The notes: generated from the letters alone by a model not told the origin. Numbered from the stretch's first letter, positions 45,301 to 60,000 are shown. The stretch is 64,000 nt of DNA from Powellomyces hirtus (GCA_025526995.1 JAHLKG010000013.1:620001-684000), one strand, 5' to 3'. Made by a program: numbers and translations.

Positions 45301-48300
45301 AAATCAGAGCCTTTCGATGAGCGGAGGGATAGTCCCACGCGTATGGCCGGGATTCACCGCTAGGAATTTTGAAGCGAGTTTTCGAACCCTGTGACGAGAC
45401 GAGATTAGCAGGAAATCATTTCCGTAAAGTTCTTAACTATGAACCTACATGCTGCCAGATATCCACGTCAATGTCTGTTTTGTTTTCTATCCTGAACGGC
45501 CATCGTGTTTCTCGTCCCGCAAAAACAACGAAAATGGTAGCTTCCTGGATTTGTACTTCAACGCGAACGAGATCCTGTTCTGGGGAACTCATGCGGCCGA
45601 GTTTGACGTATACTCGACCTACTTGATTTATGTCAAGAGAATTGGACCTAAACAACAGCTTTTAATCTCAGATCCTTCGCGAATTTTGTGGCTTGGAAGC
45701 ATTACCATTCGTTCATCAAGCCAGTCAATCGTATGGCAACATTATGTTGTTTCCCTTCCGTCAGTTTTAGCGTATGAAGCGGGACTGACTGAGACTTCAA
45801 AAGGGTCACCCCTTCGGAGGTCCCGGCTTGGCGGAATTGTATGTCCTCGTCCAAATTATTCTTGAGAATGTACCGAGGAGCAAATGTGACAACCTTCGTC
45901 ATGAAGTACTGTACGAAAGAAATGAGTTTCCAGGACCTCTCAGCCCGATTGCAATTTACAACATACTTTTCCCTCCCCTTCTTTGATGGAAGCACCAATG
46001 TGGGACTCGGATCGAGTTTTGTTGTCTTGAATTGCAATATCAAAGGCGCTACCGACTGCATCAAAACTGATGGGCTAGCAGATTACAAGAGTGAACAAAC
46101 CGACAGGATATCAAGCAAGATTAGTAATGATTTGAATACCTTGCTCCACTCAGATGTATGAGTCTTGATCTGAACTCGGGATCGCACAGGTTCAAAATTG
46201 GGGAAGGAAAAGAGCACCGGTCGCAACTAAATTGGAGCCATGTGAGTTGTCAGAGACTCTTTGCACGCTGCGGCCACAAAGTCACAGGACCACATACCCC
46301 TTGTTCTTTTTTGGCTGATAATAAGGAGGAGTTGTTAGTCTTGCTAGGCGCATAATCAAGCGGTTGCCCAACCTACCTGCAGGGCTAGCATAACGTGATA
46401 CGCCCATCAACGAACGAGTGCCGAAAGTGATATCCAACCCAGTTTTATTCAGTACGACATATGGACTGAAGATGCTGATCTTCGGTCCGCTACCACTAGA
46501 TTTGTCACTGCAAGCATTGCTTGTTAATGCGTTGAGCAGACATGAAAGGATCCAGACGGACATACTGGTATTTCAGTCGCAGAAGAAGTTGCTGCCCTGC
46601 CGCATCAGTAAGTCGCAATGTTTCATCCCGGTAGTCAAGGTCCGAGTTTGTGATAATCGCAACCTCACTGGGTAGGTAGGCTGTGACGAAGAAGAAGTAT
46701 CAGAACCGCTCATTAATTCTCAAATGGCACGATGAACATACCACCGGAATCTATGATTTCGACCCCCAATGCGATCAGATGTGTAGGGTCGATTGTGTAA
46801 ACAGGATGGAGCCCGCCTTCTGGTAATGTCTCAGTGTGCTGTTGCCTCGTATTTCTGTCAGTTCGATCGTAAAGCTTATAGCGCATGTCATATGGGAGTA
46901 GATTTTCGAGTTGGAATGGGGGCAAGAGCTCAAAGGTTATTCCTGGATACGAGCTGTGAAAATGCAGTCAGACAAACGATGCGGGGATGTTTCGCGCAAA
47001 TGTGTGTCTTAACCTGTCTTTTACGCCACCGGCATGAATGCAGTTCACTTGAAAGCGGAATGCGGCGACAGTTGGGTCAGAGGAGCGGCAAGTGATCAAC
47101 GCTACAGGAATCGGTTAGACCTGAGGACATCTTTGAAGAGCCCGACCGCGTGAGCACGAACATGTTGGTCTTTTCTGCATATCTCTCCAAAAAAGCAGTT
47201 CGTTGCTCCAATCGTAGCCAAGACCATCTAGAAGAAAGGTCAATGGAATATACATGTCGGCCATTGCTTAACTGAAATCACCACCTTGTGGTCGGATCTG
47301 AAGCATATCATGATAGGATGACTCGATGGGCACGTAGAAGCTCTCCCCAGGTGCTGAATGTCAATCAGAATTAGTTCGTGTGAATTCAAACATCATCCAA
47401 CGATGCGAGCACATAAGGATGAGAATGTACCAATTGATGCAATGGGGCAGGTGCGCTGCTTCTTGTTGTTAACAACTACGACATCCACCGGCACCGTGGT
47501 AGAGTTGCGCACGCCCATTCCTGAGCGGAACGTGACGACTTTGACGTTGTCTTTGAGCTTCACTTCACACACGAGGCGATGAGCGATCCGATGCACAGCC
47601 GGGCGTAAAATGTAAGTCTTGATTCCTTCGCTGTCTACTGAGATTCCCTTCATCGTTTCCCACGACGGCCCGTTGAGTTGTAGGGATATCCGATGCAAGA
47701 TCGGGGAGGTTCCCTAGTGAGGCAAGGATAAGTGGAAAGCTTTGGTTGCTGACGCGACAAGATCCAACCTCTCGCATTGTTCGCCAGTCCTCGAAGCGCC
47801 ATGGAATGTCGTGGCCATTTGGGAGCAGTTTCAGCTCGGTATCCAGCCCACTCTCCGTTGAGTCTGCCCACACATACATCTCGTATCCGCTTCTGTTTTT
47901 GAGTACGTACGGGGCGTGCATTCCGCGCTTGGAAGTCAAGACGCGCTAAGACCTGAAGTCAGCGAAATGTAGAATAAACAAGACGACATGCATATCCTTA
48001 CCCTGCCTTGCTTTGAAAAGAGATGCATAGTGTTTAGCACTGTGTCCACAAAGGTATGAGTAATGTTGATCTCAAGCCGCTTTCGAGCGAAACAATCCAA
48101 TGAGAGCGTGCCCGTGTCTCCCTGTTTTGCGACCTGGAGTTCGGAATTTAGTTCTTCACGCACGATGGGAGGGAGGTGCCGATGCGGCCATACATTGATA
48201 AAGAACTGCCACTGCTCGACGAGGGGCTCCCAGTGCGAGTTTGTAACGTTGAAGTAGTTCATATGTAACGAAGGAGCTGTTTCCAAGCGCATCTGTATAC

Positions 48301-51300
48301 CCCAGTTAGTTGCCGTAACTCCGTTTATGGCTGGACTCGCGTGAGAGCTACCGTTGAGGACCAGTCGGCAAAATCAACCACTAGTTTGTCCATGACGATG
48401 TCCAACATGGGGAGGTGAAGGTCGTTCAGATCATCGATGAGGAGCAGGCGGAAGCCTTGAACTGTAGCGTGTAGCTGATTTCGATCGTTAGCTGCAGCGG
48501 TATTTTCGAATTAGAGTACAAATATGATATACCCTTTCTCGAATGTCGTCGGCAGACTCGTCGACGATTGCGAGCTGGCCCTCTGCATTTGAAGTATCCG
48601 CGCTGACTTGTTCGTTTGCGATCACAGATTGGGTGGAGAGAGCGTGAATTCGATTGACGATGTCCATGATCAACAGCATATCACGATAAGAGACGCGCAG
48701 GATAATTGGGGATATGTCCACCTGAGCCTTTTTCACATGAGGTCCATTGCTACTTTTGCTTTCGTCATATGTTAGGGTAGAATGGAAATTTTGTATAAAC
48801 GGAACTGTTGTCTCATCACGCTTATCCATTTGGCATAGAAACATGCCCATTTCCTGGATTTTGACCGTGGTTGTCCCATCCTGCGTCACAGCCAGTCGCT
48901 TTGAACTCAACACGATCGCCTCTGTAGATTGAACGTGTGCATCTTGTAACAGAATGACCTCCATGTCAATGAGGTCCATGCGGTAAGAGGGTCCTGCTTT
49001 TTTATTTGTGTCATCGGAGGGCGGCAGTGATGGCGCGGTCGAAGTCTGAGTGGCGGACTTCATGGGTGCCACGAAAAAATCTTGCAGAAGGAAGACGTGG
49101 TCTGGGATCAAGATCAAGGTGGCAGCACGCAAAGTCGCCACAGTTTCACTTCCGTCCCGATGAGTGGAAATTTGCACTCGAAGCTGATGGTCTTTCCGCC
49201 CAGCAGATGGCATGATCTCCCTGAACAAATTTTTCTCCTGTTCGCGAGTATCCATGATGGCGAATGATCTCACAAGTACTTCAAGCTCGGATGCCTCATT
49301 GGCACCTGTGATCAGTTCACAGCTGGCCTCATTTATGCTAAATCGTGCCAGAGCTGTGGGCTTTGGCGAGTTGGAATCCACAGTGAAAATCTCCAAACAT
49401 ATTGAGGGGCAGAGAACGTGGATTCTCCTAATGCTGGAATCCTTTGCTACCAGACTTGTTTCTGATTGCGTTTCGTCCGCGCCCGTTAAGAGTCGGAGAT
49501 CTCCCGGCTCAGGGGTGTTGTTCTCTACCGGAGTCGCCGCGAATGTACGCAAAGACTCCATGAGCGTGTAGATGAAGTTATACTGTTCCGGGGTCATTCG
49601 CAAGCGAACATCCGTCACATCAAGCGCGATCTACAATGTGGCAAAGAAGCGTTGAGGCAAAGTAACGAGACATTCGCATGTCACTCGTTCTGGTAAGATG
49701 AAGGGCGAACTTACAGAATCTTCGAAAGCGGTGTCTGCCTTCTCGCCGATATGCGTTTGCATGGATAAATGCAGATTTATATCATTGAGCACTTGTTCTT
49801 CCACGCCAACAGCATCAGCCCCAACAAAATAGGAGAGAACTCGCATAGAGCGAATGGTGGCACCGACGCTGTCGATGGGTCCAGCTTCGTTATTTATGAA
49901 CGTGTTTCTGGCTGAGATGCTTCCGGGGTAAATAGTAACCCGGTCCTTTGATTGCAGCGAGAGATGGGGGAAAATCAGTACAGGGGACTGTATCTCGATG
50001 TCGTAATGAAACTTCCCAGCCGCTTGTTGGAGTTGCTGAGCTGACTCAATTGCTGCTCTACGAGCCGACTCCAAAAGCGCGTGCATCTTTTGGAACTTGC
50101 TGAAATAGTCCATCAATCCGTGCAACAAAGGCTCCAAATATGTGAGAGTGATGGAAGAAGCCCTCAAGGTCAACGCCGTATCGTATCCGGGATAGTCAGA
50201 CGCGGAGTGGTCAAACGTTTGCCATGTAAAATGCGCAACTTCGTCACCCTCAATTTGCAGCAACTGGCTATATCGGCGAGCTTCTACCCTTTGAACATCA
50301 TCTACGACTGACAAGTCCCCAATGCTGCCACTTACAACCATGGCACCACCAATCAATTGTACAGTGGTCTCCAGTTCCCCAAACTGCACTGTTGCGATGC
50401 GGCTTCCGTCTTGGTTAATGACAAAGTTGATGCTTTTCATGTTAGCGCGAACAACCAGAGAAGATGCACGAACAGGCGATTTGACTTCCGAAGTGAAAAT
50501 TTCCTGCGCCTTACTTCCGTCTTGTGCATTGTCCTTCGTGGGTGAGACTTCAGCTGATGGAGAGGTAAACGTTGACAGGATAAAGTCGTACAGCATCAAG
50601 ACACTGCTGCTTGTCAGGATAACGGTAACAGCGGCGAAGGATACATCAAGCGATTGATCAACTCCGTTGTAGTCCGGGGATGTCGGCTTCAGGCTCACAT
50701 AGCTAACGCGGATGAGTTGATCAACCGTCGACCTGTCGCTTGCCACCGATTCCAAATCACTTCCGGCTGTCGGTGACAGAAGATATCGGAAAGCAGGCTG
50801 GCCAGGTTGCATTCGGTCCTCAATTTCGACTGCACGGATTTTGATATTCACATCCAATTCGTGAGTCATGGAGCGAACGTTCATTCCGAAGTGCTCGACT
50901 GTCAGGTCAGCCAAAACCCGGTCTGGTGCAATGAGATCTTTCTCGGACTTCATGAGTGAGATCGAAGCACGAACTACCTCGAATTTCAATTCAACTCCTA
51001 CTCGGTTGACCGAGTCATCTGTGATTTCAGATCTGGGAGCCTTCGCGATTTCTTCAGGTGCATCGTAGAAAGATTCACCATCATCATCGACGCTCACGTA
51101 GTTATCGTGTGCCCGCGAGTCTAAGAGCCTCCATTGCGGTGGATTCTCCTCTGAATCTGCAATCCTTGATGCGTCATTCGCCCCGGGCAGCGACTCAAGG
51201 ACCAGATCAATTATATTCATCATGGTTTTGTACTTCCGATCGGAGAGATTGAGATGAAGCCTTGGCAAGTTGCCCACGATGCGCAACCGTGTGAAGTCCA

Positions 51301-54300
51301 CAAGCTTGGGTAAGATACATAGCTCGATGCAAAAGCTGATTGTTACTCGTTCAACCATATGCAAATGGCCATTGGTCGTTTCGCTCGTGGCTTCTTTCAA
51401 GCACGCTTCAACGGATTGGCCAATGAGAACCTACGCTTATTTGAGCGAACGCCTACAAATGATAGTGTTCTGAACGTCTGACAAATACCTGTACAGACGA
51501 CAGTTCGCAGGTAAAACGGTCGTAAAGCAGAGATGTTAGCTCTCCCAAGTCTTCAGCGGATCGTAGAGCACCATGCTTTTGTTGGAGCTCTTTTTTCTGC
51601 TCCTTATTGATGTAATTGCTCTCAAGCAAAAAATGACCCGCGTCCACTAGCATCACCATACAATTAGGGTCTGTGCAGCTATTGCAAGGGTATTTCAGTT
51701 TTACACGTCAATAGGTGTCAAATGCACAGGTACCTCACCTTTGCGGGAGCAGAAAAATGGGCGCTGCAAAGTCGATCTTGAGATCCAATGTTCGATGGTC
51801 TGCGACGGCATACTCAAGTCCCGCTTTAGTTTGAGCCGTGAGGCCTTCCAGAGTGTCTTGCGCCGCAGCCTACGGTAAAGAAAGAGGTATATCAGTGTGA
51901 CAGGGTCGAAAGTGCAAGCCGAATAGAGGAAGATACCTGAATTGTGTAAATGGTGTCGGATTCTGATGTTGGCGGCGTAAAGAAAGAAACCATGGCTTTG
52001 ATGGCGTGAAGATTGTAGATGACCTCCAAGGGCAGCATGACAATCGACACGGCGTCGTCAGCGCGCCCGTCAAGGGGATTGTGTTCCACATCCATAGAGA
52101 AAAACGGTCCTTGGAGTTGACTGTGGGACCTCAACATATCAGCTTATGTGAACTCAACGAATCACCAACAAATCACGCATTCCACCCTCACCCTTGCCTA
52201 ACATCCTGTTTGTCGTTCTTCGCCCGGATCAAAGTTTGATACAGGGTGTTGGGCGTTGTGCCATCAATGAGTGTCAGGTTACCGAGCGTAATACTTCCAG
52301 TGATCGAGGCGACATATTGCGTCACGGCTGCGTAGAAATCCTGGAACACCAGCGAGATCAACACATTTTCTCCTGCACTTGGGGATTCCTTCAATGCGAA
52401 AGAACCGCGTTTCAATCGAGATTGTATTGTCATCAAGGCGGCCTGGTCACAGATACCATCAGTCATTCAACTTTGGCTCGAAGCAAAGCACAGGACTGAA
52501 TACAAACATCTTTCGGTAACTCCACCGCCACAGCGGACATGTTGGGATCAAATTCGATAGTATCATAGAGCTGCTTCATTTGCTCATCAGTCAACAGTGA
52601 ATTTTCTGAAGAAGCAGTCTGTAAAGGGTTCAAATTATGATGCCGTAAGAATAAGTGTCGGATAAAGGCAGAAATAAACAGTCAACCCAACCTGCTCTTG
52701 CGCTTTTCCAGACCACCAGCTGCTTAGGCTGCTACCCCAGGTGGTAGGCTTTGCCGGCATCTTTGCCTGTGCAGTTCTCTCTTTCAAGTCGGTTGGCTAA
52801 TGCAGTCGGACATTCTTGAGACTTTACACACACCTCTAATCTTTGGAGACTTTCGCAGTTGCGATAGTGCTATTGACCGATAGAGCATGATATCTTCATA
52901 CGACAGCTTCCTCTCCAATTCGCTGAAAGTAGCTTGTTCCTTTTCAGAACGCAAGATTAGATCCAAAGACGCTCCGCTTAGACTATAATTTCGACAAACC
53001 TCTGGGGTCATTGCTGATTCTTTTAACGCTCTAAAAAGCTTGATGTAGAGAATGCGATCATCACGACGTTCTGCCAGGTACGCCCAGGTCCAACGCCTGT
53101 TTCTCTCATGGATATCAGAGAGTATGCTCTTTCCTAGTGTTGGAGATTAGATTTGTTCTACCCGAAGTGCCATCCCTGAAACATACCAGCAAATTTGAAC
53201 CAGGCGATGGGATCTAGTGACGGCGTTATCGTGCGTGGCGGGCGGAATTGTCGGTACTATGAGAATGAGGAAATCAGCTTTTGCGACGCTTCTCCATGAA
53301 GCGCAGTAGTTTTGAGCACCTGCTGTGAGCGGAGATACGACGAGAATGCTCCGAGTAACGAGACGGAGTTGTCAAATTGCTCTTTATCTAGGAAGAACGC
53401 TAATTCATCAAATTCCAGAGATGCATTGTGTCGGGCTCCATCCTTCGGTTGGTGTTTGTGAGTTTTGACCTATGATTGACCATAATGTTACTACAGAACA
53501 AGCGATGCTAGTCTTTCTCGTGCAAAAGACCTTGGCATTTCCTGACACCGGTTTCAAGATATACTGGTATTCTTCTGGAACCCGGGCACCTGTGGCAATC
53601 TATCGTTTGGTCGGTTTCCGTGAGTGATTTGCCAGATGCAATGCCGCTGCTTAGCTTACCGATTGCTGGAAATTCTTCATGAAATCCTCGGTGGTTCCTG
53701 CAGTGAAGGTCCTCGAATGGGTATTGAAGTACATAGATAGACTAGCGAGTTTGATAATCTGCCAGGTCTTTTAGTAAATCCTGCATTGCCACACTGCAAT
53801 GCCACCACCAGACCTTGCGGATTATGTCTGCTTGTTCATGCAGAAAAGTCTCCTGCCAATTTGTGTCACAAGAGACCGCGGAGAGTTCTTCCAAAGTAAT
53901 GCCAACGGAAAATGGACACTAAATAATATGAGTCAATTTCAGTACGGTTGATCAGTAACGAGCCATTTTTAACTCAGTACCTTTGGATTGCTAATCTGGT
54001 CCTCGTAGCGTATGTGTATGTTTTTCATGGATATCTGCACGTTGTCGACAATCTTTGTCACCAGCTGCGCCATGAACGTGGAGTCATCTTTGTTGCCTTC
54101 TGTTTGCAGGATTTGCGGTGAGATTTGAACATTTTTATCATCAACCCTCTTTTAACCCACCAATGTGGGGTTCTTTAGCCCGATTAAGTAGCATATCGGC
54201 TGTCTCCAACTTTTGCAGTTTAGCTTTTTGCTCTGCCTCTTCCTCTTCAATAGGATCATAATCGGCAGCAGCTTTCGGTCGCGCGAGAACATAAACATGG

Positions 54301-54737
54301 TTTATGAATATCTTAACCGGTTTGTTCTTCAAGTCGTTCCATGGGATGCTGAGAGTCAGGTCGCCCAGGTAGCCTTGAATACAAGGTTAGGCTGACCTGT
54401 ATCCTTCATGACATGTGCTAAGCGAAATGCACCTTCCACCACTTCTACGGGCAGGTTGAATTTGTCGAGCGCATCCTTTCTCAGTTTCAAATTGTGCAAT
54501 GCGACATCACCTGTAGCCAATACGTCAGCAAATGACCCTGCCAAAGACATCCTCACTTGCGCTTATTACCCTGCCAAATTCCTATGCTGAGCTGTTTGCT
54601 TTCAAGGTTGCCAACATAGTCACCAAGAATCTGTGAGCCAATGTGTCTGGGTAAGCAGCTGAAGAGACCACAAGAAAACTGGACAGCCCGCCGTCCAATA
54701 CTTTGTTGATGACCGGGGCAAGAAATTTCTCGAACAT
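42356..54737 (-). CDS. VPS13: VPS13 bridge-like lipid transfer protein
   Basis: VPS13 moves phospholipids in bulk along a hydrophobic groove at membrane contact sites. It is the largest gene here (12.4 kb, dozens of exons, roughly 3000 residues). The start at 54737 gives the chorein domain: exon 54702-54737 (MFEKFLAPVINK), then 54570-54630 (ILGDYVGNLESKQLSIGIWQ), then the exon from 54510 (GDVALHNLKLRKDALDKFNL), and YLGDLTLSIPWNDLKNKPV. The middle has long exons (for example 49631-51400 and 48488-49618) of beta-rich repeats. The adaptor-binding and APT1-like region lies about 44000-48300. The C-terminal part reads GKGIVGLVTKPVIGVIDLAT, NTTTVFDTDLDRQRLPRF, YNPREALGLNWLKGTENGRY and VVLVTDQRVMLTRIKRL, ending EGAFAEYTEQYRAVE before stop 42356-42358. 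Most inner exon borders were not resolved. Confidence 0.93.
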
Positions 54738-54993
54738 CCCCTGCGCTGCGCCGATAAGAAAATTTTAAATTGCGCAAAAGTAGGAAACAGGAAGTTGAAT
54801 TGTCAAATTGGAAGATGCTGCGAATTGTTGGTGAGGTCATTAGATTCGATTAAGCTTACGATTCGGTCATTTCTAGTGATCGGAAGAGTCGGCGCCTTAC
54901 CTAATCCCCAGCCACACTTCTCCGCTCCGCGGTTGTTCTTTCGATCGTTGAACTCATACAGCCCTGCGGAAACTTACAAAAAACGCTCGACAG
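54738..54993. promoter_or_regulatory. Divergent promoter of VPS13 and the 620-residue orphan
   Basis: 256 bp lie between the two starts; no specific element was recognised. Confidence 0.35.
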
Positions 54994-56929
54994 ATGACAA
55001 CGCCAGCGCCCCTCTCATCTCATGACTGTGGCATAGACTTCGATATCAAAATGGCGGTTTGTCCGCGGGGCGAATCGGCCCGGGTCCTCAAGTCTCGACC
55101 TCAGACACAAGCTGGAACGACAAGGGTAGTCAAAGCAATGTTTGGAAAGCACGGGATACACTTCGTCAGAGTCTCGAAAGAGCCAATGAGGCCAACCTGC
55201 TCCGAGATCACCGCCACAAATGACCTGAATTGCAAAAAGGAATCGGTGAACCACGGCGGCGCGCAGCATGAAGTCACTGTGGATAAGTCCAAGATAACTC
55301 CCGTGGATCCCGACAATGATCAGTACGCTACAGAAAAAAATTCTCAAGGAGAATTCTCATGCAACGCCATTGTATTGCGTAGAATTGAAGATGGCCATGA
55401 GGGATTGAAGTTGCATCCTTGGGAAAATGTCCACGATCAGCCGGATGCTGGTGAAACTCCAGAGGAAAACGAAAAAGATGAGGAAGGAGGAGGGGGAGAA
55501 GAAGAAGAAGAAGAACAAGAAGAAGAAGACAAAGCATCAAGGAGCGAATCTGATCATTCTCATGAGTCATCTTGCAGTCTCTCGAATAGAAGCCCGTCCC
55601 CTTGCCCGGTACCAACCAGCATCCCGACTGCCTTATCGTGTCTCCTAGACCATGATTTCACTGCTGCGGATTTATCCGGATGGAGTGCCGAAGGAGCTGG
55701 AGAGCTTACAGCATTCCATTTAGTTCAAAGAGTGGATGTCTCAGTAATGCGAGCTGCCACAGCTACTCCTGATACCGGTGTGCGATGGCGCGGCGCGAAC
55801 CATTCTTCCTGCAGGCCACCGCAAACTGCACAACCACAATACCCACAGCAATACCATCCCCTATCTAAAGGAGGTTACACGACTACCACCTTGTGGAAAA
55901 GTAGAAAAGGAAGTGGTGGGATTGACACGGACTCAGCGACGAAGTCGGGAAGAGCGGAAACGCCCACATACCGTGACGGGTACCTAATTGATGTAAACCT
56001 ACCGCTGCGATATAATTTCATACATCCACCCTTGCCTTCAGGTGGACTAGGACCTGGTGAGGTCCTGGAAGTGCCCCACGAGACCGCTCCGACGGGGCCC
56101 GTCTCTGGTATTACTCAATCAACTGGAACCGCAATAACAGGGTCTAGCACAGCACACGCGTTCCCTTTCGTCGAGGAGCAAGCTAAGGAAGCGTCGCCAG
56201 CTGCCTCTCAGCCCTCCTGTGGAAGTCCCTCAAATCATGAGCACGCGGCCACTCAGTGGCGGCATCAGCGTGTCAAAGCGGCCATGACAATGAAGGAGCT
56301 CAAAAAAGTGTTTCCGCCGCTCATGAAACAATACTCCTGGAAAGGACGCGGGACTGACACTGCAAAAACGGTTGTACGAGATGAACACCAGCACTCGGCC
56401 GTACAGAGAGAGGTCAATGCAATTGAACGGCCTGCGTCGAGGAAAAGTCCACCTCAGAAGCTGAGACTTAGGCACGGGGTCGCAACGGTAAGCATGTAAA
56501 ATCATCATCGTTACGCTGCCTGCAGAAGCATCAACCATGTCCCTTCCATATTCACTGTAGCAAAACTCCACTTGGCAACGTCTTGACGCCGAATTCCAAG
56601 CGCATGGAAACAATACTGTGTTTCACACCCAGCAACTATCACTAGTGCCCACTTCACGCCTCCCACATTTGAATAGTGACACAAAGCCTATTTCAGTCAC
56701 ATTCATCCATCCCAAACCCCACAAGCCTGGAAGGCGCCTGGGGACTAGTGTCTCACTGCCTTCGTTACACTCACGGGCAACGCCGCGTCGAAGGCAGACC
56801 TTGAGAGGCCTCTCTGATGCAAATGGAGGTGCTTCACTATCGGCGTCTTTGATGTTGATCAGGCATGCGGGATTGATATACCCACATGGTGCCAAGAAGG
56901 GTGAGAGTAGTTTCCCAACGTTAGTTTAG
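54994..56929 (+). CDS. Unrecognised, largely disordered protein (620 residues)
   Basis: Two exons (54994-56487 and 56561-56929, both phase 0, GTAAGC...ACTGTAG) make one frame. The N-terminal 60 residues have some order (GKHGIHFVRVSKEPM). Residues about 160-185 form a Glu/Lys run. A Ser-rich stretch follows, and a patch RDGYLIDVNLPLRYNFIHPP near 330-350 that may be a short motif. A basic helix (RVKAAMTMKELKKVFPPLMK) lies near 430. The second exon is basic, Arg/Pro/Ser-rich and ends GAKKGESSFPTLV. No signal peptide or membrane segment. I do not recognise a family. Disorder and charge suggest a scaffold or cytoskeletal/nuclear role, but that is a guess. Confidence 0.6.
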
Positions 56930-57067
56930 TCAAGACCCCAAAGTAGAAACCTCACGCGATAATCAACATCTAAGTAGTCCGACATTGATAGCATAATATT
57001 GAAGGAAGCTCTTCTCTAGCGTAACACATGGTTAATGCGGTATGGACATCGATACATGCCGTTGGCT
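56930..57067. other. Convergent 3' gap
   Basis: 138 bp between two stops. No gene was seen. Confidence 0.5.
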
Positions 57068-60000
57068 TCACGTGGCGAAGATTACTGATTTTGTAGCTAT
57101 TGTTGGCGACCGGACATTTATACCCAGCGAGTTGTTATGATAAACCGTGGCCGCCTTGGCTTGTAAACCTTCGACCGTCACTGGAGGCAACGGTATATAT
57201 CCTGTCCTGACTGGTATCACGGTAAATGCGAAGAGCGCGGCCTCCTTGTCCTGGCGAATCAGTCGAAGGTCAGGCTCCGTAACAATGACGGAAACAGCAG
57301 CGTGTTCTCACCACCAACACAGCTTTCCGTTTTTTCTTGCCCGAAAGCATCCAGCAATTTGAGTCTGTAATGATCTCGTACAAGCAAGTTACTTGCTCCG
57401 ATGAGTCATCCCACCTTTGTGGAGTAATAGTAAGGTGGCACTGGATGGGTTCTCCGAGTAGAACATATCCTGCTACTGCATCGCTCTGCGCAGGTCTTAT
57501 CTCTGCTCCCAGTAGGATCTGACGTCCGGTTTAGTAAACAGCAACAACAGTAATGGTAGAACAAGACAGCTGCATATGATACCTTTGCGATGGGTACTTC
57601 AACTTGGTAGGTAATCATCCGGGGAGAGCGCATTTGCGATTGCCGAACCCGACCCCCGGAGCTTGTTCGTAGACGCTATGGACGAAGCTGTCAAACTCTT
57701 GTGATGCCAAATTGTCCAAAATTGGGATTAAACCTCATGAAACACAGTTAAGAACTCCTCAATTCTGTTGATGGTTTCAGGTCGTTCGCTGCGTAGCATA
57801 GCGTGTAATCCTGGGAGGTCCAATGGCGGCAACGATATTATATCTTTGAGGGCATATTGGAGAATGTCGATGTTCGGGACAAGCATGTCGCAAATATAAT
57901 GCATCAGACATCCAGAATATTGTGTCATGTCTCTTTCTGAGAGTAGCTTGTCGAGGGATGCGAGGAAGTATTCCTCAATCTCTGTCACAACAATTCAGCT
58001 TCTTTCATTTTATGGCGACAGTCGAGGTTGAGCAGGTATACCTTTGTCCAAGTCATGATAAGCTACGTCCAGCTGTATCTTCGCATTCTCCGCAATGGGT
58101 GATTGTTTGCCTGCTGAAGGACGCTGTCAGTATTCCATCTATCGTGAATGTGAAAGTGAGATGATGGTAGTACCTTCAGCATCCGGCTTCGGTCTCAGAT
58201 GATAGACAACCGGAAATTCTTCGTTTCGGAAAAGAACCTGGGAGTATTCAGTTGCTCCGCTAAGTTACATGTAGTTTCAAGCAAAAAACACACCATAACG
58301 CGGCTGTTCGAACACAGAACCGGATCCATTGAAGCGCTCGTCGATGCGTTGAGACTTGCAATTCGCATGGGATTTTGCCTCCTTCCAACAATATTATATC
58401 GAACAATTGGGCTACACAACTGTGAGCTCGCCAGCAAGTGATTGTAATGAGAAATTCGAGTACACTACCTCACTGGATTATAGACGATTGCGTGGGTAAC
58501 TTCGATAGCCGGTGTAAGGTTTATTGTCTCTGTCTCATACCAGATGTGTCGCTTGCCATCCAGCGTCGTGTATGTAAAGGATAACTTAACCTACACGGGT
58601 CCACCATACGCATGTTATGACCAACTTGATCAGAACGTTTGAGGTATGTCATGATGAGGCCCGAACCTTGTGATCTCCACTTGCTGCTTTGACACTTTCC
58701 TGAAATGGCATCAGAAAAGACAGTTGTTCGAAGGAACTAACAGCGGGCAGCATGATCTTGTTCTCGACCGTATCTATCGCGCATTCCTTAACATGCGCGC
58801 CAGTTTCTGCACATGACGTTGAAGATGTGTACAAATCGTTTGTATAGCGTATAGATAAGGACTGGTACCTGCAACAGAAGAGGTCCTAAACAGCATTGAC
58901 TTGATGTTTGGGAAGGAAAGCGTTGATCCGGTAATCATAATGCATCCTTCTTTCAACGCCTGGCTACCAGTGAACAGCTTGATCTGCAGGGTGGAGTTTG
59001 CATCCTGACTCCATGCTGCCAAGCTAATCAGTCAAGAGTGGCCGCCTTTCCAACACAATGTCCCTTACTTTGATCCGGTAGATCGGCGGATATGCGGAAT
59101 GGCACCGCACCACCAGTGATGGGGAAAGAGCCCAGGTCCCGATAGATGAGCTTCAATTTCCCAATTTGGCAGGTGACGCTATCGACCACGTATGTCCCAG
59201 AGATCGTAACTTTCTGTGACTTTTTTTATGAATTCTGTGGCTCGGAAGATAGCATACAATAGTGCTCACTTGTCCACTAAGTTGAATCAATGATTTGGCC
59301 ACCCCGAGTTTGATGTCGTTCATGCTACAATAGAATTCGATTCCATCGCTGCTGACCAGTCTCAGAAGAATTTGATCAAATTCAAGCTCCTACAATCAAT
59401 TCTCAACTTCATGCACGCAATGCAGGAGGAAGTCACAATAGTTACGAACCTCTGGCAGTCGATTTGTTACGTCGAGGGCAATGAGGAGCTGACCATCATC
59501 GCTTATCGTGTTTATCACATTTTTCACGTTGAGATGAAGAAGAGGACTGTTTTCGACATGCAGCACTGGAACGCACACCACGGATTAGCCGTCCATCAGT
59601 GGTCAATGCAGTGTGCGTCTCAAGAATACCTTCAGAGGCCTCGTGAGACGTGCGGATTAATTCGTCAACAAAATATTTTATGCGCCTCTGAGTTGCTATC
59701 GTAGGGCAAGCGACCAGGTGCAAACACGATTGAAGATATCTGTCTTGGTTGCTGAGCATCTTCCAACATGATGCTAGCTTTTCGGCCAACAAATCGTCCA
59801 AAACATCCCAAGATTCATTCGGAAATTGCTTTTGGAGTGGCTCCCAAACAGCAGCAGCTTCGGCAAACCGACCTTTGCAACTAGCCGGACGTCAGTGACG
59901 AATTCTGCTACACACGGTAATCTGGTCTCTTACAAATGGAGTTGCGCTATGTCACCGCTCAGCATTCGTCCAGTTCTTGGGCGCTTACTTCCCTGACAGC

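Noticed and set aside
55480..55545. GAA/GAG-rich tract as a microsatellite
   Set aside because: It lies in frame within the 620-residue orphan and encodes a Glu run, so it is listed under that gene.
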